A stretch of DNA of 64,000 nucleotides. It comes from Trochalopteron elliotii. Taxonomy: Eukaryota > Chordata > Aves > Passeriformes > Leiothrichidae. Under the pieces are notes generated by a model. It saw only the letters and a program-made list of their open reading frames with translations. It made no database searches and was not told the DNA's origin. The stretch spans positions 1,283,593 to 1,347,592 of the forward strand of contig JANPWX010000074.1 of NCBI GenBank assembly GCA_024734555.1, read 5' to 3'. The translations under genes and the position numbers were made by a program. Shown here piece by piece: positions 15,401 to 30,400 of the stretch (positions within the stretch are counted from its first letter, which is position 1; every line of letters begins with the position of its first letter).

Positions 15401-18400
15401 TATATACAAACACATATGTATTATTACTTCTACTATTACTATTACTAAATTTCTGAGTTGCTCTAGTTTTGTCCCATGGACTCAATGTCCACTTACTGCA
15501 GTGGAATTTAAAGATCATTAATAAAATTATTAAGGAAGATTAAGCAATGGTGTTTTAACTACTCAGGTGATACCCAGATATGTTGCTCTGTTTTTCTGAC
15601 TCAAGCAGTAACTCAAGACTAATGTGCATGAAATACAAAACAACTGGTACTCATCCAGGCAATCCTATCTGTTCACTGCATATTTTCTTCCTATGGTGAA
15701 GGGATGCAAGCAGAAGATCTATTATTTAAGGACCCCTTTCTCACCCTCTTTTTTTTAAAAAGCTAGGGAAAAAAGTATGAAATTATTGTGGTTCTTGTGA
15801 TTTATTTATGCAGATAGTATGAAATGGTTAATTTGGGGTCGTAACAGTAGTTAAGACAAAAAAAGTTAACCCAAGGGACAGATTTTGACACTGGATCTTC
15901 ATGACTTCCTATTGCTGTAGTGGTGACAGTCTTTTCTTTCTTTTCCACCCCAATCCACCCTTTCTCTCTCTCACCCCAAACACACACCTTACTCATCTTA
16001 TATTCAAGCCCTTTTTTCTCTGTCCTAACCACGGACTTCATGGAATGCCATACAAGAACCACAAAGCCAAGGCATAAAAATGCTACAGCAAACCCTACAG
16101 TTATGGTGCCCTACAAAGTCAGCACTTGACCATTTTCAATTACAGACATTAGTTTACCACACCATCACATTCTGTTCTCCAGTCTTTACTAGCACTGGCT
16201 ATCAAGATGACAACAACACACCACTAAGGCAGCTGCTCAGGACAGTTTATGTCACTGCCCAACAACTGATCCCCACCTCGTACAAAGTCACCATCCCACC
16301 CATTACAGTAATGAGATCCTTGTGCAGTTTGTGGTCAGAAAAACCTTAGTCACATTTCACACATGACTCCCTGGACAGTAAATAAATACAGAATACTATC
16401 AGAAACAGTAAACTAATCCTTGATAAATAGGATACAAGCATTTAGCTAGGAATGGATATTTTTCCATTAAAATCCTAAAACACATCTTGTCCTATCTAGT
16501 ATTCTGCCAAATAATATTTTAGTACTCCTATCAGCTTGTTAGGTAACATTTATTGCCCCAGCAAATTCGTTAGCAATTTCAATGTCAAGATTTTCCATAG
16601 ATATAAAAAAGCAATACTTGCTTTTAACTCCATGAAGACCTGTCTCATAAATTAAAAGTTGATCTACACCGAGTTCCAAAAAGGTACACATTCAAGTAAA
16701 CCTACATACATAGGAGCATACACACCTAGTCAGATGAATGGACAACTAAGTGCACACCCTTCAGTGTACATCTCCTATATAGCAAAAACACAATTGCTCT
16801 AACGATCTTTGACTTTTCTTTAGTATTATTGAGTACCACATCTTAAGAATAAAGAGGAAGTCCTGGATTTTTTTTTTATTTTGAACTAGACATGTATAAA
16901 ACTGATTTTTTATTTAACATGTCCAAACACATTTTGTTCTATTTATTACTAGAGAGGAATAGTACCTGGTTTTACCTAGAGAGCTCTGGCATGGACGTGA
17001 CATCTTCAGTATGAATTCTACTTTTTAACTAAATTTTAAAAAATTATTTGCCCTGATCTTTAACGTACAGTTCTGTTTCCTAAAGCATTAAATAAACACT
17101 AAAATTAAAGGTGGGATTCACTTTAAGATTAAGATGTCTACCATATAGGTGTCAAAATTCATATTGGTCTGTGAAAGCCTGATCAACAGAGCACCCTACA
17201 GAGAGATTCATCTCTCAATGTATATTAAAGAAGTATAACTGAAAGTACTGAAATTTAAAAAAACAAACAAATAAATAAATGCCTTAACATTATACTCTTA
17301 CTATGTTTAATTTTAAAATTAATATCTAAAAGTAAATTATATTTTTTATTTTCCATTTAGTAAGCAAATGCAAATATTTATATAGCAGACAAATGCATAA
17401 GCACAGAAATTAGATGGAGCCTTTATCAAGGTCCTTTTCACAGGACCTACATCTCCACCTTGAGATGCATTGCCAAGTTCCAGCATATTTTAACTGACAA
17501 AATTTGGGGAAATTTAATGAAGGGATGAAAGACTTATACTTGCAGTATCATTTGTATGGTGAAACAAACAATATAAGATTTTTTTTTAAACTGCATTTAA
17601 AAAAAAAGGCAAATAAACACCATGAACTATTGCAAACTTGCCTGACACACGATCAAGAACCTCTGCTAGAGTTGTTGAGACAGGCAAGTGAAGAGTACGA
17701 TATTTGTGTCCAGCTCCGTACATTGGATGTTGAATTACATGACTAGTAGCATTAATTCTACCTTTGTAAAGCTGAAAGGAAAGAACAGTGAACATTAATT
17801 ATGACTTTAACACTGAGAAATAACTTAAACCACTATGTTCTTATAAAGCCACATCAGCTAGATAAAGCTAAATTCTTAGTGTGCTAAAAAAGAAAACTGA
17901 CATATCCTTCAACTTTGGAGGTACACAGTAAAAATGCATCAAATTAGGACATGTTTAGTTTTTTAACTCAAAATGATTTGCTTTGAAAGCCTACAATATT
18001 TTTAGGACCAGAAACAGTATGATATCATCTTTGCTTTAAAAAACCAATTACTTTACATAGCTGAAATATGAAAGAAAAATTGCATGCCTGAGACTTGCAA
18101 TTAAGTCTGAAATTAAATATCAAAAAATAACAATATACTTTGAGTAGAGAAAGATAATGTTTCTGTGTAGCTCTGACTTGAGGAAGAAGTTTATTCTAGA
18201 CTTAATATCTACTTTTTGTTATTATGACAGGTAACTAAGTCACTATTAGTTAAAACACTGTAAATATTTTATTGTAATGTATTTTAGACAGCCCTGAAGA
18301 CCTGTTTATTAATATGCACTTACAGGATCAATTTATTGTTGTGCAATGCAATAAGAAAAATTTGTACTTGCTGACAACCACAACTGAGCTTCTGAAAAAC

Positions 18401-21400
18401 AGTTTTGGTAAGAAATTTTAAGATAAAAATGGGGAACCAATCTTTGAAAGGTTATTCTGTTGGATATTCTAGAAGTGTATCCTGTACATCTACCTTATTT
18501 TTAAGGTTTCTCTTCACTTGTTATAGGAGGAATCATCTCAGTAAGAACACAATTTCCCAGTGTTTTTAATATAAGAAACTGAATTATGACAACTTCAAGA
18601 CATTTTTTCTGCTTCTACGTATCTAGTAACAGCTTTCTGTAAAAATCTGTTGTACGTAAAACAATTAACAGAAAATTGATGCTACCTTCATGTTATTAAT
18701 GGACCTGTTAACAATTACTCAGTCAAGTTAAAACATTTAAATATTTGTGCTAAAACTGCATTTGAGCTCCTTTTCCATTTTATACAATCTGATTCAATTT
18801 CCCTCTCATCTCTCTCCTGTAGTACTTTACTTCTGAGATGCAGAAACCAAAGCAGCAAATACTTTTTTCTGGATGGGAGTATCAGATCTTTTAAAGAAAC
18901 TTGTGGTTTCACCCCATTTTTTCAGTCAGCCTTCAACAGAGAGCACTTTAGGCATCAACTGTAATTCTGTTCCAGTGAAGCATGTGTAACCATAAAGTAT
19001 ACATCTGCTTCATAAATTAATTCACATATTTGTCACTCAATTTATTCACGGCATTTTGGCTAACTGCTAAAGGATGTCTGCCAGTTTTGACTATGACTGA
19101 TCCTTAATGAAACTGCTAAGGACTACTGGACAGATATTGTATCTATATTTATTGCTAGTGTGTAAGGGTACTATTAAAAAGCCTTCTGTAAGATAAATTT
19201 CAGTTGTCAGACCCTTCAGAAGCAGTACATTTCCAACAAATATTTTGTGTTATCATAACACGGTGCCTTGAATTTTCTTCTAAAATGATGAGTTACAATT
19301 CAATAGCACTTTCCTTTCCAAAATTCCATGATGTGAACATTAGAAAAAAGCTGCTGTCTAACATATAGAAATTGAATATACTCAGAATTAAGATTTAAAG
19401 CTAAATTTACTCCATGTTTACCATACGGTATCAAAAACTCTTACTGGACAAGGGGACTGAAGAAACAAAGTCACTTTCTCATCCTCTAGCATCAGCTGCA
19501 AAAAAAGCCTCCTAATAAATCCAGAAATATTTCCAGAGGTTGGGAGGTTCCCACGCTGAGGAGAAGACTGGAACAATTCACAGAGAACCTGAGAATGCAA
19601 AATGACATCAGATTTAAAATATTTCTATATTTAGGTCTTTAAAATACAGCTCTACACAACCATAGTAGACAGTGCCCAAGATCCCCTTCCAATTATCACA
19701 CAAACCAGCTCAGAAATGAGCACCACTGAAGAAAATACCTGCAGCAAATAAGGCCCTTAATATAGAAGTTTAAAACACTGACTATAGCATCAAAGTGATT
19801 GTAAACATGTAGATTTCTCAAAAAGATAAAGAACTGAAAAAAAAATAGTTATAAAGACAGCTTCTGAATCCCTAAAGCAAACATTTCCCACAGCATAACG
19901 CACTATTACTCCCAGCCATTAAAAGAGAACTGACTCAATTTTCTACTGAAGTCTACTTCTTCCTAGAGCATCATCACTTTTAATGCTGAAAAGCCATTTT
20001 TTCATTATACTTGTATTCAGCCAGGTCTGCAAGGTTAATGAGTGTGACGAAGATAGCTGAATCTGCTCTAGAATGCCAAATGCAAAGCTGTATTCTGCAA
20101 TACCCTCTATTTCCTTGGACACAGGCTGCACAAGCAAACTTCCCAGGGAATCTCCTTAGATTACTAATATTAAATATGTGTATGAAACTTGCTGTTCATA
20201 TTCCATTTCACAAAAGTTTAGCCCTATCCAATTAAACAGTCTTTTGGAGTTCAGTCTAAGGTTTACTTCTCTATACCAAGAGGAATACAAATCTAAACAC
20301 AGGACTGGACAGCCATGCCAAAACATTTTTATATGGTTCAGACTCAGAATAACAAGTTAACAATTTTAATATAAATTTTTTTCCAAAAAAAACCCCCCAA
20401 GTTATTATAAAGAAAGGTAAAAACCATAGAAAGTTTTCAAAGTTAGCTGTGACTATTAAATTAAAACATTATTATTTTTCTCACCTGTGCCATAAGTCTC
20501 TGGTTATTAGGATGGCAAGAGATGCACTGTAGGAAGAAAGCAACAGTTGCATTTTCAATTGCAGTCCGTTGCTGAGTGGTCAATCCTGTGGTTACAGTCG
20601 AAGAAAGCAAGCTGGATCTTGCACTGGTCTGTTGTGCTGTCATATTGTGTCCTCCAGAGGTAGCACCAGAATGGCACAACAGGAATAAAAGTGCTGTCCA
20701 CAACGGATTGACTTCAGAGCCACCCAACCAATCCTTCATCATGTGGCTGTTGCCAACTTCTGTCAGAAACCTGAGAACAGGAGCGACCAGGTCTGCCGTG
20801 ATGGGCATTTTATTAAAGTGCTGTGGAACGTGGTGCCTCCTGAGCCTGTCCTGGGTGATATCCATTGATTGTGCAGTGCAGTCAGAGCTGGAAGTATGGT
20901 TAAAGCAAAAACTAGCAAGACTTCTTACAAGCAGTGAAGGCAAACCTGAGTCCAGTAACTGCTTGATAGCTTCAGGAGACTGAGATGAGGCAGCAAGAGT
21001 AGCCAGGTGAGACTCTGTTAGTGCAAGAGGGGCTTGTGCATTTTTAGAGTCATCTGTCAAAGATGAACTAAGGTCCTGCTTTTTGCTGTCATCGGTCATA
21101 GACAGTCTGTGCTGACACTGCATTGGAGGAGGAGTGATACCCATCCATCCCATCAATAAGGAAAAATAATTGGGGTGGATGTGGCACATGGAACAAAGCA
21201 AACTATCAACAGCTTTCTTCAAAACCATGTTGCAGGGAAGAGACATGGACCAGTTAAAGAGTGACCTGGAGAAGACAGAAAAATTGTATCAATACATAAT
21301 TTGCAAGTAATTTCCCCCTTTTTTATCATTGGTTCATACAACATTTTTGCAGTTTTATGATTTACTATAGAAGCTGCTGTGAAACACTCCATGCTGAACT

Positions 21401-24400
21401 CGGAATCTTCTTCTGGATCACAGTATCAGCAGGATGTTCATTACCCAAAAGGCATTTCTCAACTGTAAGCTTAAATTTCTTTCACCATACTGTATTTTAA
21501 ATAGATATAAACCAGCTGCACACAAAAACCAGATTTCAGTCTTTTGACAGCTGTCATACATCTTATCCATTTTTAACCAACTGCAACCTCTTTGTGCTGT
21601 CAATTCTCCAAGCTGCAGCTATTAGGGTCACACACGTGTGTATACATAGGCTCATACACATAAAGGTCTCAATTCTCTCTCAAAGAACTGAAGATACTTT
21701 AACATGTTTCAAAACTTTTAAAAATTTCCCTTATTAGGCATTTTCCTAAAGGTGTTGCAAAAAAATGATAGCAGCAACAACCCTGTTGGTTGAACAACGC
21801 ATCCTTGCTCTCCTTACTCGACCTAAACTTAGGACTCAAGTTAACAACAGAATTATCCCTCAGTGATTCTAAAATCCCACCTACCTTTGACCTCACATCC
21901 AAGTACTATCTGCCTGAATGCTAATCCAAGGCATATGAGTGCAAAAGCTAATTTAGCTCCTATTATTCAGCTTAAATTTCAGAAGGGGTACTTGTAAAGT
22001 AAAATGACGATTTCTTCACATGGACTTGCTCAGAGTATGTGAAATACTTAAAAAAAAGCCAGTTTTCCAAACTGATGACACAGTACCTTGACATCACAGG
22101 TGTTACATTATTTTAACATTTACACAGAGAAGTGAACATGCACTTCATGCCATTCAATGCTAGGTTTTTAAATTAAATTTGGATGTATTATCATATATTG
22201 CATTCCCATTTAGAGACAAGCGTTGTTTTCCCCTCTTCTGGATAGAAATGTTATTTTGTGTTTAGTCTAAGGGCACTTTAGGAACTCAAGGAACTCTCTG
22301 GGTCTAACCAAAAGTTGGATTTATCACCAGTCAAGAGAATGGTCGATAAAACCCCTCCCTAACAGAAAACTCATCTCAGTGGCTAAATGATATATAACTC
22401 TGGAAGGACAGTCACAATTTCCAAAAGCCCACATATAATAAAGCTACAAACTTAACTCTTCTCCAACTATATATTAACACAGTCCAAATGTTAAAATCTT
22501 CTGGATGAGTTCATGCTCTATGAAAAATAAAGTTTTTTTTCTAAATACATATTTAAAAATAACTAAGGAATTAGCATCCATTGGCCAAGGCAAAAATACT
22601 GAAATGGAAAATGGAGATGATGGAAAAATATTTCCAAGAAAAAAGTGATTTATCACATGAAGGAGAAACTTGGAGCTATAGCTAGAATCCATTACAATAT
22701 TTCAAAAGTTACAATATCAAAGAAGATGATGAATACACATGAAAAGTTATTTTTATTAGAAAAGTTATTTACCCATATAACTGTGACAAAAAAGCTTTTA
22801 TGTTTATTACAGAATAGATTTTATAATTTGCTCCAGATGGTGGCTCATATGAGTGATAGTTTTATATCTGGCAGGAGGTAGGGGAACAGAGCTATATCAT
22901 AACTTGCATACTCGAACTAGGTACAAACTATCATTTCTCTCTGTGATGAAAACAACACACTATCCTCCAAAAGACAGGAACTCAGCTGTGAAACCCACAT
23001 TTATATAAATCTAACTGGGCTGTCCATTTTAGAAATTCCATTTTTATTAGATCTTTTCAAATCTTAAAATATATCCTGAAAATGTATTTCTGTTTAAGTG
23101 TATTGCTAAAAGGACTAATTGACCTGCAATTTAAAATCCTTATACTGATTCCCAAGATGAACAAGCTCATTTTGAATTAAAAATTATCTACATCACAGTA
23201 TCACTAAAATGTCTTTGGAAATTGTCTAGCTTGAAGTCATGTTGCACATATGTAAGAGTTCCACATGCTTGTACCTGTAACCTTAACTAATATGGTTACA
23301 ACTTACATTTGATGGTGTTTGAATGTTTGACTATGCCTAAAGGAGATTGGCTGTGGAAAAACATGAAGGTTTCCTAACAGTAACAACAAAACCATGTGCA
23401 AAGATCCCTTCATTAACTGCAACTGTATTCAACAGTACAAATCAAAGATGCCTGACTAATGCATGCTAGATACAGTAATTTAACAGTCATTTTTCTCTAA
23501 AACATGTGAAACAATTTTATGTGGCTTTTTTGTTTTGTTTAAGCAGAAGAGATGATTAAGCACCATAAAGAGATGGTTAAGCAACATAAATTGCAAATAT
23601 TAGATCATATGTTTTCATTTTGGGAGTCACTAAGAGTATACATTTGGTGTTTAGGGTGAACTTCTCTTTAGAATGCATCAAAATGAAGCAAGTTCATAAT
23701 TTAGGATTTGCTCCAGATTTTGTGCCTTCATTTCTTTCAGATCAGATTGGCCAGAAAAGAAGTGAAAACTACAAGAAAACATCTCCCCCTTCCTACGTCT
23801 CAGCTATCAGTTATAGATACTGGATACTGTGACCAATAAGATAATACTTCTATTACAGCATCCTAATGAAAATCCCTTATATATACTGTGAAAATAACTG
23901 CAAACAATTTCAACAAGAATAGTCCATTAAAGACCTCACAAACAAAACCATGAACCAGCTTACCTTTCACATATATGCAATTATATACATGGATTTGCTG
24001 TTTCATTTCAGATTTTTGGGTCTTTAAACACAATTATACCTGGAATACGGGAAGTGCAGCTTTGAGTTTAGAACTACAAAATTACCTGTTTGGATATCTA
24101 TAGGCATCTATTCTACCAATTTAGCTTCAGGCATATCACTTTCCATTACTATTTCACAGCAAGTGCCCTTCAAGTTGTATTACATCCATGAACAAAACGA
24201 TTTAATTACAAAAACAACGTGGTGCAAAACTTTGCTTTACTTACTCAAAGAGCTCCCTGTCCAGCAATGCTGGCAAATTGTATTCAACGAGCAACTCGTA
24301 ACTATGCCACAGAATTGCTGCCACACAATGCAAGTGGGAAGGGGATGGCATCAAAAGCCCATACTCTCTGGTTGAGCTATTGGGACAGATGTAGCTGACC

Positions 24401-27400
24401 CGGCCGCTTTTTTTCATAGCTGCAACTCTTGCAGAATCACTGACCCATTTCAGCAATGCCTGAATTCTGGAAAACAAGATGGTGTTGCACATTATAAAAC
24501 GAGCAAAGACACACTCAGAATCAAATTAGCTTGCTGGTTTTTTGTAATCCAATTTACACATTTATCTCTTTCTTTGAAGTAAAGGTCAAGCTCTTTTTTC
24601 TCAAGACTTAGATTAGGGCAAAAATTAATTAAAAAAAATTATCTTGGACAGCCAAATGAGAACCTTCTACAGAAAAAGAAAATAGAGCAGGTATCTGAGT
24701 TCTGACCATTTAACAGAGAAGTTGAAAACCAAAGTTTTGTCACATTTCTAAGAGCAGAAAAAAGAGGGACAGCATTCCCTGGAAAGGACCCAAAGAACTA
24801 GGACAGAAAGCTGGGAGAGTTTTTTCAGATGTCTGCATTTCCATGTTACCTCCTAACAATTACATTTCAAAAATGTTTGGTTTTGTGAACTAATATCAAC
24901 CCACTGTTTAACAGGTTATTTTTGTATATGCTTCCACATGACAACCCAAATAACATTACCTATCTTTTGTTCCAGGGTCTTGAGTTGTTCCAAGCTGATA
25001 AAGAATGTCTATTGTGGAGTCAGAAGAGAGACCATTTAATCTTCCAAATAGTAAAGGGCTATTCAGATCTTGCCGCATTCAAAAAAAAAAGGGGAGGGGA
25101 AATAATAGAAGTACTTACATACGTATTTTTTAAGTGTACTAATGACATCATTACAGAATTGCAATATTAACACTGAATTAAGTTTTCTCATTAACGTAAG
25201 GATGAAATTCCTATACACACCACTGTCTCAAAACTGTGCATTTTGTATGTCCAATGTTCAGCCTTACTATGAAAGGAAAATCCATTAAAATATTCATCAG
25301 ATACAGGACTTAGAGGTTTACATAGTAGGGTTTTCTTCAACATATTCCAAAAAGACATGACTAATTCCAATAGAGCTGTCAAACCTCTTGCTTCACAGAA
25401 GCAAACATTTTTTGAAAACAAAAGCTTATTTAACTCCAATTTCCATCAATGGGATTACATCTGAAGATTTACACAGATTACTTCCTATTCACCTTCTCCT
25501 CACTGTGTTCAGCATCTGCCCTGCCAGAAAGTACTCTCCTATCTAACAACATTGCAGCAAAACAGAGCAGTCTATGCTGAAATACTAACTCATGGCAAAA
25601 GAAGTCATGGATGCCATTTCAAAAAGAGTGTTTTCTGTTAGCAGCCTCAAATCAGGAAAAACTGCATTTCTTCTTTCATTTAGAAGCTACAAAACAGCAA
25701 AGTGGTATGAAACCATAAATACAATAAATACTCAGTGCACTAACAGAACAGCTTCTGCAAAATTTCACTAAGACATAGAATATAGTTGTATCTTCATTAT
25801 GTACCTCCACACATAAATATTTTCAATGCTTAATGTTATTCAGAATTTATACTATCGACAGACTACTGCTGCCCAAATTCTGCTGCATTAGTTTTCCTTA
25901 GCAGTACCTGTGCAGCACTCTTTTATTGTAAAACATCTGGACACAGTATCTAAAGAGACATTTAGGATACACGCTGCAGCCTCCTCTGTCTTTAAAACAC
26001 CCATCTAATTATGAAAAACCAACCAACCCTGGTTGCACTGCTTTACTGTGGTAGGACTACCCACAGACAAAGACTGTGATACTTAGAAACCAACAAAGCA
26101 CAATGGCAAGTTCTGGCAACCCAGGTTCAGAATCAGAAAGCAACATGCAAATGTATTGTATTTGTACTTTTATGCAACCAATATTTTTAAGCAACAACTG
26201 AAAAGAAATACACTGCACTCACCTGCAGGATCACTCCCTGATGCTGAGCAGTTTCTTAGAAGAATGTCAATCAATTTTAGGCCAATTCTGGTGGACTGAA
26301 GTCCAATTTTCACAAGCACAGCCTCGATGTTTGGAGAATGCATCCCACAGTAAGGGGACATTAGTAAAGCAGCACATGTCTGCAACAGATTAGCAGTGGG
26401 TGCTGCAGCACTAGCCATCATTCCTTCCAAATCACTTATGTGAGTGAGGCAGTGGTGTAATAATCTTAACCATCCAATACTGAAAAGGAAAACAGAAAAA
26501 TGAGCTAATGTATTATTTTATTATAACACTTCTTATCTGTAGCACAATTACCTGTATTAGATTACAGAACAAGTAATGCAGAAAAACTTCTGTGACATGC
26601 TGAAACATCATGTGAACAAAGCAAAAGACAGAATTTAAGACCATCATGAAATATACATTGGTAATGCTGTCGCAGTCATTGGATTAAGATTGTAAGAAAG
26701 GCAAGGTCTGTAGGCAGAAAGTCAGAGCCTGCAAGTATTGCTACTACAGTTTTTCAAGATTTCTTGATTCACTTACATACTTTTTCCAACAGGAAGAAAT
26801 CCCTCCCTATTGAGGGAAGGATGAAAGGGAAGGTGTTTATATATGGGGATCAGTGTGGGGTGGGTTTGGGTTTTATTGATTGTTGATTTTTTTTCTTTGT
26901 TGGGTTTTTATTTGCTTCTATGGGGTTTTTTTACATCAAAAGGAGTGAAGATGCAACAGTAGTTGGCATGAAGATTATACACCTGCACAACTTCCCTGAC
27001 ATCACAAACTTTTAGGACCATACACATTTACAATAAGCTACAGTGACCCTTAGGGAACCTGATTTAAAATGCATATAGAAAATGCACAGAAATTAAAAAC
27101 GTGTTAGCTACTATATTTCCCTCATGTCTCTCATTTTTTGACAAAATCATCCAGAAGTCCTTTTCATAACAAATCCTGAGAAATAAACCTATTGTAATCG
27201 GATCAGTTTGGAAACACTTCAATAAGACTTTATAAAATACACCACAATACTATTTAAACTAGCATCATGAACAAGAAGGCAATCTAAGCTGTATGTGAAA
27301 TAAACGGCATCTTTCACTGACAAGTTCTAAACTAGCAGTTTGTTTCCACAACTAACTTTACCACAGTTTAAAAAAATGCAAACTTTATTATAGACCTTAA

Positions 27401-30400
27401 ATTAGGCTTACGGTTTTATTTTAGGAATCATTTACTCCTAAATCAATTGGATTCATCAATTACAAGAGAACAAGTTCTCTGTTATGTCTAAAACAAAATT
27501 TATGCAAGTTTATTGAATGTGTCTCACATTACTATTTAAGTATTGTGATACTTAAAACATTAAGCTGAAAGCTACAATAAAGCATTTCAACAAAATGAGG
27601 AACATACACACATCTTTCTTTAGATACCGATTATTCTTGTGTGACTTTATTATAACCTTTTCTGAAGTAAAAATATAGTATAATTTGGCTATAATAATTT
27701 TCTTCACTGCTATTTAAGAGCAAAGACCAATTTCAGTTACACAGCTTTTAATAATTATACACTGAGAGTATTTATGTTCTCTACATTTACTTATGCTCTT
27801 AAAAATTTTCCCGGCAAAAGAAAGGTTTTTAAAACTTTCCCATGCTCTCTTCAAATTCATAAACATTAAGGTTCAAAGATTAAATATTTAAAATTAGCAA
27901 GATTTAACAATATAGTAAGCTAAACTTAAAAACTAGGAAATCTCAAAAATCCATCCAGTAAATTAAATCCAAAGGTGGAAAACTGAGACACTTTAAAAAA
28001 ATTCCTTACGTGTTCATTTATTTTTTTTTTAAAATGAGTAAGAAACTCAAAATGCCACCGAACCAAATAAACGCTTTTGAAAAGAAATCTTGCTGATATG
28101 TCAGAATCATAACAACATTCAGCTCCTATTTCTGAAATGTTTGCAAACAGCAATATTAGATATGACTTCCACAAAACATTCCATTGTTCTATTTCTACTT
28201 CTGCTCCAATACTTATGTAACTCCGTTGACTTCTGTAAGGATAAGAAGTATTTTGGCACTACATTTTTTTTTGACAACTCCCATTAAAAACACAAAATGC
28301 AACTCTAAATGCTTTCCTCTGCTTTGTATTCTCTCACCATTGCAGGGACAAAACATTCCCTTTTACACTTGCAGACTAAGCATGCTACTAAAAAAGGCAC
28401 AAGTACTGCTTATATTTCCTTTTACACTGGAAAAAAAAAAGAGGAAGAGTTTGCTACTGGAAGATCTGACTCAGAGAAGAAAACACCATAAAAAACCTGA
28501 ACCCTAAAGCATGAACTGGCACAAAATGTCCCCTGACAGTGGAGCCTTACCTGGTTTTGGAGACCTGGTCCTCAGAGGGCAGGAAGGGATTATTGACAGT
28601 GGCAGAGGAGGTGTTCCCAAAGGCAGTGAGGCCCAACAGTTTGATCTGAGAGAGGCCCAGGGTACTGGCATCCCGAGGACGATGGAGACGAAGGCAGACA
28701 GCTGAGGCAACTTCAGCTTTTACCAGCTGGATTTTGATATAGGTGAGACCACTCGTGATAACAGGAGTTGACAATGGTAACATGTTGACACCATCTGCAC
28801 TTATTTCAACAGATACTGATGAAGGGCAAGCTACAGAGCAAGACAAGAAGGTTTAACACTATTTTAAAATCTGTACCACTTTGTCTTCATCATGAATACA
28901 TGGTCAACACTTAAAATTCAGAGAACAGAATGCCTGAAATGATCTCAGGCAGACACTACTACAGAACTGCAGCAGAACTTGACCTGGGAGATGGAACATA
29001 TTAAAAGGCACAAGTACTTTGATACATGGTATATACAGTTTATTTCAAAGACTTGAGATGAAGAAAAGTCCTGTCACTGAAAACAGTTTCCCTATCAGGG
29101 CGACAACAGCAAGAGCTGAAAATCTCATGCTTTTTCCCAACTACCATAAAAAAGCATTTTGCCTGAAGACCCTTGACCAATATCACTTTCTCAATGAGCA
29201 AAGTTTTGATAAATATAACAAAGTTTTTTGACATATTTAACATGAATGCCACATGACATCTACTAGGCTAAAAAACAAGCAGAGGGCAGGGCCTTCCATT
29301 CTCAAGGAAAGCAGAATTTGCAAGCTTTTCAAACTTATTTTACAGGCATTATTCAAACAACCTCCCAGCTTTAGCTCCTCTGATTATACTCCTTGTATTG
29401 TATCCCAACCTTCAAATTTTTGAACTGGCATCAACATCAGTGAATCTACTTACTTGCCAGAGAGGCCAGGTGAGGCTGGATGTGGATCTCCTTGAGCAGC
29501 ACAGCTGCAGGAAGGTGAATCGTGAGGTCACACCACGCTTCCTCGGGTAAAAATATGTATGACCATGCAGCAGAACGAGCCCGTCTATGGGGAGGAGTAG
29601 CCTGCAACAGCACTTCAGCAGGCTGGGCAGTGGGACTGCTTGAGGTGATTGAACCTTCAAAAACAGCACCATTAACATTGATTATTAATGTTTGTTAATA
29701 AAACCCACATTAATTTACAACCTGAACTGTGGAAAAAACCTTTTCTTTTCTGTCTCATCTCTTTTGCTTTATCAGTAATGTCCCATGTTTAATGCTCAAT
29801 GCCCAGTTATTTTTCTTTCACTTTGAGACTGTTTTAAATAGGTAATTTACATATCCACATGCATATGTATGTCCTTGAAATTTGCTAGGGGACAATTACT
29901 ACCAAAATTCTAAGCTTACTCTGAAGAGTACATGACAAAAACACACCAAATAGAAAGGTGCAGGTTGAACAGCATGCTTGGAACTTGAACACAGTTAATT
30001 CACAGTTAACACACTTTAAATACTAAAATAACGTGAATGACTTTAAAACCATCTTCTGCAACCCTTTTTTCTTTAAAAAGGTTTCACATGATAACCTTTT
30101 TCTAAAAAAGACACCAGAATAAAAAAAAAAACTGGCCACAGCTGCTGCTTCTTTTTCTACTCCTAGTATAAGTTAAGAATGAAGATGAAAATATGTAGGC
30201 TGTCTTCTTTAGCAACTTACAGGGCATAACAAGACCAGATTTGAGCTGTTCCAAACTACAGGTACTTGGGGTGTTTTACTGTAGTTATATTGCCTGACCC
30301 CACAAATAAATGCCTAGCAGCAGCTGGACATTAATTCCTGGACACATTTTGATACACTTTCATACCAAAATGATTTAAGCTCATCTCAGAGAATAACTAT

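Noticed and set aside
23190..23260. CR1-like TCACTAAAATGTCTTTGGAA segment
   Set aside because: Only a few words match the CR1 end and the rest diverges; not safe to call.
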